Below, piece by piece: positions 22,697 through 29,716 of a stretch of 29,716 nucleotides of DNA. The notes below the pieces were generated by a model. The model was not told where the DNA came from. It made no database searches and saw only the letters and a program-made list of their open reading frames with translations. This stretch comes from Gammaproteobacteria bacterium (GTDB lineage Bacteria; Pseudomonadota; Gammaproteobacteria; HK1), in the NCBI GenBank assembly GCA_022822245.1, contig JAJECB010000441.1, forward strand, positions 1 through 29,716. Direction: 5' to 3'. Positions within the stretch are counted from its first letter, which is position 1. Every line of letters begins with the position of its first letter. Position numbers and translations under genes: made by a program.

Positions 22697-23524
22697 TTAT
22701 GCGGAGACGGCGGTGCGCTCCGTGACCGGGGCGGTGTGGCCGATGGTGAAGTCGTTCTTGCCGCAGACGTCCTGCCCGCGGGCGAGCCAGATCGGGCGGT
22801 CCGCGAAGTTCGACGGATAGCCCGAGAACTGCATCTCGAGGTCGCGCCGGAACCACGAGGTGGTGGGCATGTAGCGAAGGGCGAGGCCCGCGCGGCGGCG
22901 CCCGGAGGTGTTCGGGGCCGAGCCGTGGATGAGGTAGATGTCGTGCATGGAGAGCTGACCGCGCTCGAGCTCGACGTGCGCGGGCGGGCGGGCAAAAGCG
23001 CGCGGGTCGTCCACCGCCTGGTTGAGCACGATGTCGTCGTCGGTGCGGGTCGTGTGGTGGAAAGTCGCCTTGTCGCGGTGGGAGCCGGGGACAACGGTGA
23101 GGCATCCGTTCTCCCGGTCCGAATCGTCGATGGCGAGCCACACGGTGCAGGTCGCGAGGGGCCGGATCGGCCAGTACTGGCCGTCCTGGTGCATCGGCAC
23201 CTCCATCCCGTCGGAGCCCGGCTTGCAGAAGATCTGGCACCCCCACATGACGATGTCTTCGCCGATCACGCCCGACACGAGATCGAGGAGCTCCTCGTCG
23301 AGGGCGAAGTCGAGAAAGGCGGGATGCCCTTTCAGGTGGGTGCCGGCGCCGTTCGTGATGTGGATGTTCGGAAGCTGCTCGGGGCGCGTGTCCGGGTTGG
23401 CCGCCATGACCTCCTCGGCCGCCGCGGCCAGCACCGCCATGCGCTCCTCGGGCACGCGGTAGGCGGGGACGACGTAGCCGTCCTCCTCGTAGGTCCGGAT
23501 CTCTTCGCTCGTCAGTGCGGCCAT
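22697..23524 (-). CDS. PhyH-family (phytanoyl-CoA dioxygenase-like) Fe(II)/2-oxoglutarate oxygenase
   Basis: A 275-residue dioxygenase. The opening LTSEEIRTYEEDGYVV is typical. The metal triad is His112 and Asp114 in VPMHQDGQYWP and His200 in IYLIHGSAPN, with Arg211 or a neighbouring Arg for 2-oxoglutarate. NGCLTVVPGSHR (139-150) is a strong family motif. The substrate cannot be read; relatives hydroxylate acyl-CoAs, ectoine-like solutes or secondary metabolites. GGGAG lies 7 nt before the ATG. It lies downstream of the molybdenum-hydroxylase genes on the same strand, but a hairpin and a TAGAAT box in the 103-bp gap suggest it has its own promoter. Confidence 0.93.
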   Translation of the reverse strand: MAALTSEEIRTYEEDGYVVPAYRVPEERMAVLAAAAEEVMAANPDTRPEQLPNIHITNGAGTHLKGHPAFLDFALDEELLDLVSGVIGEDIVMWGCQIFCKPGSDGMEVPMHQDGQYWPIRPLATCTVWLAIDDSDRENGCLTVVPGSHRDKATFHHTTRTDDDIVLNQAVDDPRAFARPPAHVELERGQLSMHDIYLIHGSAPNTSGRRRAGLALRYMPTTSWFRRDLEMQFSGYPSNFADRPIWLARGQDVCGKNDFTIGHTAPVTERTAVSA

Positions 23525-23575
23525 GTTCGTCTCCCGCGTCGGCCGGCGTCGTCGTCGGCGCCTTCGAAGGGCTGC

Positions 23576-23581
23576 ATTCTA
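23576..23581 (-). promoter_or_regulatory. candidate -10 box of the PhyH dioxygenase gene
   Basis: On the minus strand these bases read TAGAAT, the same hexamer found before the Liv-type binding-protein gene at 9594-9599. It lies 51 nt before the PhyH ATG. No -35 box is visible. Confidence 0.35.
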
Positions 23582-23602
23582 TCCGCCCGCGGAGGTCGAT
23601 TG

Positions 23603-23624
23603 CCGGCGGGGAGACCCCCGCCGG
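23603..23624 (-). terminator. hairpin directly after the fused molybdenum-hydroxylase subunit gene
   Basis: CCGGCGGGG (23603-23611) and CCCCGCCGG (23616-23624) form a perfect 9-bp stem around AGAC, starting 3 nt beyond the stop codon on the minus strand. No T-run follows. Confidence 0.55.
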
Positions 23625-23627
23625 GGA

Positions 23628-25721
23628 TCAGCGGGTGAGCCAGCGGCGGACGGCTGCCGCGGCGGCGGCGAGGAGAAGCCGGAGGCCTCTCGGGGGCGGC
23701 GCGTCCGCGATCGCCCGGCCGGCCGCGGCGGCCTCGAGGTTCGCGGCGAATCGGGCGAGGAGCTGCTCGATGACCGCGTCGACCACCGGACCGCGGCTGA
23801 ACTGGGCGAGGGGCCCGCCGATCCGGTAGCGGATGGCGAGCTCGAGGGCCGCCCCGCCCGACTCCGGCGCCTCGAGGACCCGGAAACGAACCTGTCCCAC
23901 ACCGGTGGAGCGCGAGGCGTCGTCGTCGGCGCGCCCCTCGATCCGGCCCGAACGGGTGTCGTCGTCCCAGCTCACCTTCGCCTGGCCGTCGAAGGAGGGC
24001 CGCATGGGGCCGATCGCGACGGTGAGCCGGAGCCGGAGCGGCATCTCGTCCGACCGCCCCACGAGAGCCGCCCCCGGCAACGCCTCGACCATCCGCGGCA
24101 CGTCGCGCAGGATCTCCCAGAGCCTCCCGGGCGCGGTCGGGACCACCGCCCGCCAGGTGATCTCGGCTCCGTCCCCATCGCTCCCCGCCGCCGCTCCCTC
24201 CAGCCGGCGGGAGGGCCGCGCCTGGGTGACGGCACGGGGCCGTTCCATGGGCGCCGCGACGGGCCGCGGCGGCCCCGCGACGGGGCTCGCCTCGAAGCCT
24301 TGCGCGGTCGCGAGGACATCCCCGATCGCCTCGACGATGCCCTGGTAGCCGGTGCAGCGGCAGAGGTTCCCCGCGAGCTCCATTCGAACCCGCGCCTCGT
24401 CGGCGCCGGGGAGACGGCGGGCGAGGTCCCACGCGGAGACGAGCATGCCCGGCGTGCAGTAGCCGCATTGGAGGGCGTGACGGCGGGTGAAGGCGCTGCG
24501 GAGCGCGTTCATGAGCGCGTCGTCGGCGAACCCCTCGATGGTGCGCACCTCCGCCCCGTCGCAGGCAGCGGCGAACGCGATGCACGAGCGCGCCGGTACC
24601 CCGTCGATGAGCACCGTGCACGCTCCGCACACCCCGTGCTCGCAGCCGAGGTGGGTCCCGGTCAGGTGGAGGCGCTCGCGAAGGAAGTCGGCGAGGTGGG
24701 TGCGGGGCGGGACTTCGGCTTCGAGCTGCCGGCCGTTGACGGCAAGGCGGATCGGGGTCCCGGTCGACCCGGACGCGGCCGGCTCGGCGACCGTGAACGC
24801 GCTCCCTGGCCGATGCCCCGGGGCCGGCGATTTGCTGTCGGGCCCGGCCCCTTCGGAGGCGGGGGAGGGGACGCGCGACGAGCGCCCGGAGCCGGCAGGC
24901 CCTCCCGGGAAATCGGACCCGGGGGCGGCACGCGCGTCGCGTACCGCGCGGGCGAGAGCGGCGGCGTGGACCGGGCCGCCCGCGCCGGCCGGGAGCCGCG
25001 CGGCAAGGAGGGTCCGCGCATCCGACAGGTCCGGTGAGAAGGGCGTCTCGCTCTCGATGACGAGCGGTGGCCGTTCGATCGCTCCGATCACCGTCCGATG
25101 GGTCGCGTGGTCCCGGTCTTCGACCACGACGGCGAGGGCCTGCGCGAACTCGCCGCTCTTCGCGGCGAGCTTCGAGTAGCCGAGGCGGGCGGACGGCGAG
25201 GGACTTGGCACCCGCACCGCGGTCAGGATCTCTCCTGCGCCAAGGGAAGTCGCGAACGGGCCGCGGATGAAGGAGACGAGCGGCTCGGCGCGCGCGCCGT
25301 CCGGGCCCTCGATCCACACCTCGGCATCCAGCGCGGCCAGCACCACCGGCCAGTCCGCGGCGGGGTCCGCGTGCGCGATGCTCCCCCCGATGGTGCCCCG
25401 GTTGCGGACCGCCCGGTAGGCGATGTTCCGGGCCGCCCGGCGGAGCCAGCCCGGGCTCGGATCGGGGACGGCGCCGTCCTCGATCTCGGCGTGGGTGATG
25501 CCGGCCCCGTAGACCACCGCGTCCGGCGTTTCCTCGTACCGGCGAAGCTCGGGGCACGCCCGGATGTCGAGGAGGGTTGCCGGCCGGGCGAGCCGGAGGT
25601 TCAGCATGGGGCCGAGGGACTGGCCCCCCGCGATGAGCCGGCCCTCCGGGTGCTCGATGAGCAGCTCCACCGCATGCGTGGTCGAGCGGGCCCGGGAGTA
25701 GCCGAAGGAGGCTGCCTTCAC
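23628..25721 (-). CDS. fused molybdenum-hydroxylase FAD subunit, [2Fe-2S] subunit and CoxG-like domain
   Basis: A single 697-residue frame joins three parts that are usually separate genes. Residues 1 to about 260 are the medium (CoxM-like) FAD subunit, with AGGQSLGPML (31-40) and TIGGSIAHADP (110-120). A Pro/Ser/Gly linker follows (about 265-322). Residues about 323-475 are the small (CoxS-like) subunit: CEHGVCGAC (360-368) with Cys380 for the plant-type cluster, and CGYC (419-422) with CRC (454-456) for the second cluster. After another linker, residues about 518-668 are a CoxG/SRPBCC domain (RAVVPTAPGRLWEILRDVPR, LPGA). The GTG start at 25721 overlaps the TGA of the large-subunit gene by four bases. 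The protein would pass electrons from the molybdenum site to FAD. The CoxG part, elsewhere linked to membrane anchoring and maturation, is built in. Confidence 0.92.
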   Translation of the reverse strand: MKAASFGYSRARSTTHAVELLIEHPEGRLIAGGQSLGPMLNLRLARPATLLDIRACPELRRYEETPDAVVYGAGITHAEIEDGAVPDPSPGWLRRAARNIAYRAVRNRGTIGGSIAHADPAADWPVVLAALDAEVWIEGPDGARAEPLVSFIRGPFATSLGAGEILTAVRVPSPSPSARLGYSKLAAKSGEFAQALAVVVEDRDHATHRTVIGAIERPPLVIESETPFSPDLSDARTLLAARLPAGAGGPVHAAALARAVRDARAAPGSDFPGGPAGSGRSSRVPSPASEGAGPDSKSPAPGHRPGSAFTVAEPAASGSTGTPIRLAVNGRQLEAEVPPRTHLADFLRERLHLTGTHLGCEHGVCGACTVLIDGVPARSCIAFAAACDGAEVRTIEGFADDALMNALRSAFTRRHALQCGYCTPGMLVSAWDLARRLPGADEARVRMELAGNLCRCTGYQGIVEAIGDVLATAQGFEASPVAGPPRPVAAPMERPRAVTQARPSRRLEGAAAGSDGDGAEITWRAVVPTAPGRLWEILRDVPRMVEALPGAALVGRSDEMPLRLRLTVAIGPMRPSFDGQAKVSWDDDTRSGRIEGRADDDASRSTGVGQVRFRVLEAPESGGAALELAIRYRIGGPLAQFSRGPVVDAVIEQLLARFAANLEAAAAGRAIADAPPPRGLRLLLAAAAAAVRRWLTR

Positions 25722-28141
25722 CGGCTGGCCTCGGCGATCCTGTCGAGCAGGCGCTCGCGCGTGATGGGCAGCTCGTCCACCTCGACTCCAAGCGGCGCGA
25801 GCGCCTGGTTGATTGCGTTCGCGATCGCGGCGGGCGGCCCGATCGCCCCTCCCTCGCCGAGCCCCTTCTGCCCAAAACGGCTGTAGGGGGAGGGCGTCTC
25901 CATGTGCTCGATCCGGATCGCGGGCACCTCCGCCGCGCCCGGCAGCCGATAGTCGGCGAGGGTCGAAGCGAGCGGCTGTGCCGCCTCGTCGTAGGGCATC
26001 TCCTCGTAGAGCGCGGTTCCGATCCCCTGCGCGGCGCCGCCGAGAACCTGGCCGTCCACGATCATCGGGTTGACGAGGACCCCGCCGTCCTCGACGACCA
26101 CGTAGTCGAGGATCTCGATCCCGCCCGTCTCCACGTCCACCTCGACGGTGCAGGCGTGGCAGGCGTAGGAGAACGTCCCCGAATCGCGCACCGCCCGGTA
26201 GCCCTCGGTGACCTCGAGTCCCCGGGGGTCCGCGTCCTCCGGCAGGTTCTCGGGCTGCCGGTACCACAGGCGCCCGATGTCGGCGAGGCTCACCCGTCCG
26301 CCCCCCGGTCCCCATGCCCCGCCGTCGCGGAGCACGACCGCCGCGGGCTCGACCTGGAGCAGGTGGGCGGCGAGGCGTTTCACCCGCTCGCCGAGCGCCT
26401 CGCAGGCGGTCGCCACCGCGCCGCCCGCCATCACCATGCAGCGCGAGCCCCAGGTGCCGGTCGAGTAGGGGGTGTACGCGGTGTCGCCGTGCACCACCTT
26501 CACCTCCCGGTTGTCGATGCCGAGGACCTCGTGCGCGACCTGGGCGAGGGTCGTCTCGAGCCCCTGTCCGTGCGAGTGGACCCCGACCCGGAGCTCGAGC
26601 CCGCCGTCCGGGGTGAGACGGGCGGTGGCCTGCTCGTGGCCGGGCACCATGGGCACCCCCCATGCGGCGTAGACCGAGGTGCCGTGCGCGGCCTGCTCGC
26701 AGAAGACCGCGTAGCCCGACCCGACGTAGCGCCCGCCGCCGCTCGGGTCCGGGTCCCGTCCCCGTCCCGCGCCGTCACCGCCATCGCCGCTCGGCATCCC
26801 GCCATTCCCGCTCCCTTCCGGGCCGCGTTCCTTCGGTCGGCCCTCGTGCGCGGGTCCGTCCGCGAGGGCCGCCGCCGCCCGGCGCAGACACTCCGGGTAG
26901 TCCCCGCTGTCGAAGTGCTTGGCGGTGATGTTGTCGAACGGCATCTGGTCGGGCCGGACCAGGTTCCCGAGCCGGAACTCGACCGGGTCCATGCGAAGCT
27001 CGCGGGCCATCGCGTCGAGGAGCACCTCGAGGGCGAAGCACACCCCGGTCCGCGCCACCCCGCGGTAGGGCAGGATGGGGGGCTTGTTGGTCGCCATCGC
27101 CCAGGTGCGGCAGTGGTATCCCTCGAAGACGTAGGGTCCGGGGAGAATGCTCCCCACCTGGGCGGGCTCGAGCCCGGCCGAGAACGGATAGGCGGAGTAC
27201 GCGCCGGAGTCTACGTGGGCCTCGCACTCGATCCCGAGGAGGCGTCCGTCCGCCGCCGCATGGCCGGTGATGACGTAGTGGTGCTCGCGGCAGTTCGCGT
27301 TCCCGGTGAGCTGCTCGCGCCGGTCCTCGATCCACCGCACCGGGTGCCGGCAGCGCATTGCGAGCCAGCCGAGGAACACTTCCTCGGCGAGCAGGATCCC
27401 CTTGTAGCCGAAGCCGCCCCCCACGTCCGGCGCGACCACCCGGATGCGACCCTGCTCGACTCCGAGGCACTCCGCGAGGCCGTTGCGCACGATGTGCGGC
27501 ATCTGGCAGGCGGTCCAGACGACCAGCATGTCCTGGCGCCGGTCCCGCCACGCGACCACCGCCCGCCCCTCGAGGGGCGACATGCACTGCCGGGCGGTGC
27601 GGAAGGTGCGGGTGACGGAGACCGCCGCCTCGTCGCGCAGCGCGCCGAGGTCCGAGCCGGTCACCGATTCGAGGAACACGTTGTCCCCCCACTCGTCGTG
27701 GAGGAGGGGCGCGGCGGGGTCGCGGGCCTGCCGCGAATCGTGCACGGCCGGCAGCTCCTCGAGGTCGAGCCCCACCGCCTCCGCGAGGTCCTCGGCGGCC
27801 GCCCGGTCCTCGGCCACGCAGGCGGCGAGGATCTCCCCCACGTGCCGCACCCGGTCCGCGGCGAAGACCGGCTGGCGCGAGCGCTTGAACCCGGGGAGGG
27901 CGGAGGGGGCGTGGATGGGGGAGACCCCCTCGAGGTCCGCCGGCGCGAACACGTCCGCCTCGCGACCGGCGGGCTTCCTCACCCCGCGCACCCGGGCGTG
28001 GGCGAGCGGGCTCCGCACGAAGGCCACGTCGCGGGTGCCGGGGAGTCGGAGGTCGGCGACGAACTCCCCCTCGCCGTGGAGATGACGCGAGTCCTCGATC
28101 CGTTCGACGCTCGCGCCGATGCCGCCCCCCGTCTTCGTCAT
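25718..28141 (-). CDS. molybdenum hydroxylase large subunit (CoxL/XDH/aldehyde-oxidase family)
   Basis: An 807-residue catalytic subunit binding molybdopterin cytosine dinucleotide. It has VGGGFGYKG (240-248), a PYRGVART loop (358-365), SHGQGLETT (523-531) and GQKGLGEGGAIG (757-768) with the catalytic base Glu763. True CO dehydrogenases carry AYxCSFR in the active-site loop; here there is no Cys, and the loop resembles the AYRGAGR of form II enzymes, so CO is not the expected substrate. A Gly/Arg/Pro-rich insert of about 40 residues (430-470) interrupts the fold and looks like a surface loop. Its stop is coupled by GTGA to the fused FAD/Fe-S/CoxG gene. It is divergent from an amidohydrolase gene, which suggests hydroxylation of a heterocycle or aldehyde before hydrolysis (inference). 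Confidence 0.93.
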   Translation of the reverse strand: MTKTGGGIGASVERIEDSRHLHGEGEFVADLRLPGTRDVAFVRSPLAHARVRGVRKPAGREADVFAPADLEGVSPIHAPSALPGFKRSRQPVFAADRVRHVGEILAACVAEDRAAAEDLAEAVGLDLEELPAVHDSRQARDPAAPLLHDEWGDNVFLESVTGSDLGALRDEAAVSVTRTFRTARQCMSPLEGRAVVAWRDRRQDMLVVWTACQMPHIVRNGLAECLGVEQGRIRVVAPDVGGGFGYKGILLAEEVFLGWLAMRCRHPVRWIEDRREQLTGNANCREHHYVITGHAAADGRLLGIECEAHVDSGAYSAYPFSAGLEPAQVGSILPGPYVFEGYHCRTWAMATNKPPILPYRGVARTGVCFALEVLLDAMARELRMDPVEFRLGNLVRPDQMPFDNITAKHFDSGDYPECLRRAAAALADGPAHEGRPKERGPEGSGNGGMPSGDGGDGAGRGRDPDPSGGGRYVGSGYAVFCEQAAHGTSVYAAWGVPMVPGHEQATARLTPDGGLELRVGVHSHGQGLETTLAQVAHEVLGIDNREVKVVHGDTAYTPYSTGTWGSRCMVMAGGAVATACEALGERVKRLAAHLLQVEPAAVVLRDGGAWGPGGGRVSLADIGRLWYRQPENLPEDADPRGLEVTEGYRAVRDSGTFSYACHACTVEVDVETGGIEILDYVVVEDGGVLVNPMIVDGQVLGGAAQGIGTALYEEMPYDEAAQPLASTLADYRLPGAAEVPAIRIEHMETPSPYSRFGQKGLGEGGAIGPPAAIANAINQALAPLGVEVDELPITRERLLDRIAEASR

Positions 28142-28266
28142 GACGCCGCCATCGCCTCGCCCGTCGTGCTCCTGCGATGGGAGTATTATGCCGGCAGACC
28201 GTAGAACGCACCGCGCCGCGGCCGCCCGGCGAGGCGGCCCGGACGGGCGGCGAAGGGAGGAAGCGG
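28142..28266. promoter_or_regulatory. divergent promoter region between the hydroxylase and amidohydrolase genes
   Basis: In these 125 bp the only AT-rich patch reads TATTAT on the plus strand (28184-28189) and CATAAT on the minus strand (28190-28185). Both could serve as -10 boxes for the two divergent genes. No clear -35 boxes are seen. A GGGAGGAAG Shine-Dalgarno sequence at 28255-28263 precedes the amidohydrolase ATG. Confidence 0.35.
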
Positions 28267-29535
28267 ATGGTGGCCCACACCCACGACGTCATCGTCACCG
28301 GCGGCACGCTGATCGACCCCGCGGCGGGGCGCTCGGGACGCTTCGACCTCGGGATCCGGGACGGCCGGGTCACCGCGGTGGAGGCCGAGCTGCCGCGCGA
28401 GAGCGCCCCCCGGTGGATCGACGCGACCGGCAAGCTGGTGGTGCCCGGTCTCATCGACACCCACGCCCACGTGTACGAGCACGTCACCGGCAAGTTCGGG
28501 CTCGAACCCGACCTCGTCGGAGTCGGGTCCGGGGTCACCACCCTCGTCGACCAGGGCGGCCCGAGCTGCATGACCATCCCCGGGTTCCGGCACTACGTCG
28601 CGGAGCGGGCCCGAAGCCGGGTCCTGTGCTTCATCTCCACCTATCTCGTCGGGGGGCTCGAGGGCCACCGGTACCCCGAGCTCTACGGCCCGGACGGGGT
28701 GAACGTCGAGCACACCGTGCGGGCGATCGAGGAGAACCGCGGCCTCGTCAAGGGGATCAAGGCCCACGCGGAGATCGGCGGCGCGTCGCGCTGGGGGGTC
28801 GAGGTGATCAAGCTCGCCAAGGAGATCTCCCGGCCGGCGGGGATCCCGGTCTACGTCCACCTCGGGCAGCTCTGGCCGCTCAAGGACGGGGTCGCGATCG
28901 ACGCCGACGCCTACGTGCGCGAGGTCGTCCCCCTGCTCGACGCGGGCGACGTCCTCGCCCACCCCTTCACCCGCCATCCGGGCGGCTTCGTCTCCGGCGA
29001 GACGGGGAAGGTCCACCCGATCATCGAGGAAGCCCTCGCCCGCGGGGTCAAGGTGGACGTCGGCCACGGCTCGCACTTCAGCTTCGACATGGCGCGCCGC
29101 GCCATCGACGCCGGCATCCGGCCCTGGACCCTCGGGGCGGACATGCACGGGTACAACGTGCGGGCGCCGGGAGGGCGAATGAGCGAGGGCGAGCGGTCCG
29201 ACAACCCCTTCTTCGGGGTCGCCCCCTTCAACCTCACGGTCGCCATGAGCGAGCTCCTCGCCCTCGGGATGGACCTCGACGAAGTGGTCGCGACGGTGAC
29301 CGCGAACCCCGCGAAGATGCTCCGCATGGAGGACGAGATCGGGACCTTGCAGCCCGGTCGAGAGGCGGACGTGAGCGTTCTCGAGGTGCTCGCCGGCCGC
29401 TTCCGGCTCACCGACAACAGCGGCGAGGAGGTGGTCGCGGAGCGGCTCGTGGTGCCCGCCTGGTGCATGCGGGCGGGCCGGGTGGTCCCCGCGGACTCGC
29501 CCCTCGTGCCCCAGCCGATCGCGGTCGCCGCGTGA
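28267..29535 (+). CDS. amidohydrolase (dihydroorotase/deacetylase-like metallohydrolase)
   Basis: A 422-residue amidohydrolase-superfamily enzyme. The N-terminal beta-sandwich strands (DVIVTGGTLIDP) lead to PGLIDTHAHVYEH (60-72) with metal ligands His66 and His68. A Lys in GLVKGIKAHAEI (159-170) is the probable carboxylated bridging ligand. VYVHLGQ gives His198, VLAHPF His232 and LGADMHGYN the catalytic Asp292. The C-terminal TANPAKMLRMEDEIGTLQPG (345-364) and READVSVLEV complete the fold. It best resembles the amidohydrolase/deacetylase group; the enzyme would open a cyclic amide or remove an acyl group. The ATG at 28267 is supported by a strong Shine-Dalgarno sequence; the frame is open back to 28177 but that part is not conserved-looking. 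Confidence 0.9.
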   Translation: MVAHTHDVIVTGGTLIDPAAGRSGRFDLGIRDGRVTAVEAELPRESAPRWIDATGKLVVPGLIDTHAHVYEHVTGKFGLEPDLVGVGSGVTTLVDQGGPSCMTIPGFRHYVAERARSRVLCFISTYLVGGLEGHRYPELYGPDGVNVEHTVRAIEENRGLVKGIKAHAEIGGASRWGVEVIKLAKEISRPAGIPVYVHLGQLWPLKDGVAIDADAYVREVVPLLDAGDVLAHPFTRHPGGFVSGETGKVHPIIEEALARGVKVDVGHGSHFSFDMARRAIDAGIRPWTLGADMHGYNVRAPGGRMSEGERSDNPFFGVAPFNLTVAMSELLALGMDLDEVVATVTANPAKMLRMEDEIGTLQPGREADVSVLEVLAGRFRLTDNSGEEVVAERLVVPAWCMRAGRVVPADSPLVPQPIAVAA

Positions 29536-29666
29536 TGTTGCCACCTGCCCCGGCGGTACCCCGGGGGCGCCGCGCCCGGAGGGCGGGCGCGCCGGCGCCT
29601 CGCCGCGCACCGTCCGGCCCGCCCCACGCCGGCGGCCCGCGGCCCGAGAACGGAGGCAGGTGATTC

Positions 29667-29716
29667 ATGAGCGGCGACGACACCTGGGAGGTCTACGCGA
29701 TCCAGTACGCGCATCG
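29667..29716 (+). CDS. start of a probable metallo-beta-lactamase-fold hydrolase (3' partial)
   Basis: Only 16 full codons lie in the window. The frame begins at the ATG at 29667 after GGAGG (29652-29656). It reads MSGDDTWEVYAIQYAH. The pattern (W/Y)EVYAIxYA near the N-terminus is what I know from N-acyl-homoserine-lactonase-like metallo-beta-lactamase-fold proteins. The metal-binding HxHxDH motif would lie beyond the end of the window. It follows the amidohydrolase by 131 bp of GC-rich spacer in which I see no other gene. Confidence 0.5.
   Translation, partial: MSGDDTWEVYAIQYAH

Noticed and set aside
22680..23246. N-terminal extension of the orphan HicB frame to 23246
   Set aside because: The extra residues overlap the PhyH gene in another frame and are Arg/Pro-rich; the HicB start at 22679 has its own ribosome site.
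25718..28141. Aerobic CO dehydrogenase (CoxL) as the function
   Set aside because: The AYxCSFR active-site signature is absent; the loop is PYRGVART without the Cys that binds copper.
1..29716. CRISPR array, insertion sequence, rRNA or replication origin
   Set aside because: No regularly spaced repeats, transposase or integrase gene, rRNA-like stretch or origin-type repeat cluster could be seen.

Overview
The window is GC-rich throughout, dense with genes, and has no rRNA, tRNA, CRISPR array or recognisable insertion sequence. The gene families (branched-chain-type and dipeptide-type ABC importers, a PhoX phosphatase with a Tat signal, HicAB and RelE toxin-antitoxin pairs, a molybdenum hydroxylase of the CoxL/XDH family, PhyH dioxygenases) point to a free-living or host-associated Pseudomonadota, probably alpha- or gamma-proteobacterial. 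This placement is inferred from gene content, not from a marker gene.

Left end (1-2251): the end of a polyketide-synthase-like protein whose acyltransferase domain is shortened and lacks its catalytic Ser and His. It meets tail to tail an opposite-strand pair: a discrete acyl carrier protein and an alpha/beta hydrolase. Next (2521-4411) is an NCS2 (uracil/xanthine-type) permease with an unusual soluble C-terminal domain, preceded by a perfect TATAAT hexamer and a 28-codon leader ORF that ends on the permease start.

4591-11886 holds one transport and activation unit in a single direction: an AMP-forming acyl-CoA ligase, then LivG-, LivH- and LivM-like proteins, the periplasmic binding protein and a LivF-like ATPase. 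A perfect 15-bp hairpin follows the binding-protein gene. The set fits uptake of a carboxylic acid and its activation to a CoA thioester. The unit ends against a HicAB pair whose HicB is C-terminally cut short over the livF end. A small iron-sulfur protein gene diverges from hicA.

13221-19324 is a dipeptide/oligopeptide-type ABC importer (binding protein, two permeases, one fused double ATPase). Its spacers are long and its codon use looks less GC-biased than its surroundings, so it may have been acquired. It is followed by an N-terminal scrap of a PhyH-like dioxygenase gene, then a complete PhoX-type phosphatase with its own terminator.

21828-22679 is a patchwork of small genes: an addiction-module antitoxin with its RelE/ParE toxin, a short membrane-protein-like fragment, and an orphan HicB whose tail runs antisense to that fragment.

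Right end (22697-29716): on the minus strand, a large molybdenum-hydroxylase subunit is translationally coupled to a single polypeptide joining the FAD subunit, the [2Fe-2S] subunit and a CoxG-like domain, followed by a complete PhyH dioxygenase. Divergent from it are a dihydroorotase-like amidohydrolase and the first codons of a probable metallo-beta-lactamase-fold protein. Together these suggest a catabolic module that hydroxylates and then hydrolyses a cyclic or amide-containing compound; the substrate cannot be read from the sequence.
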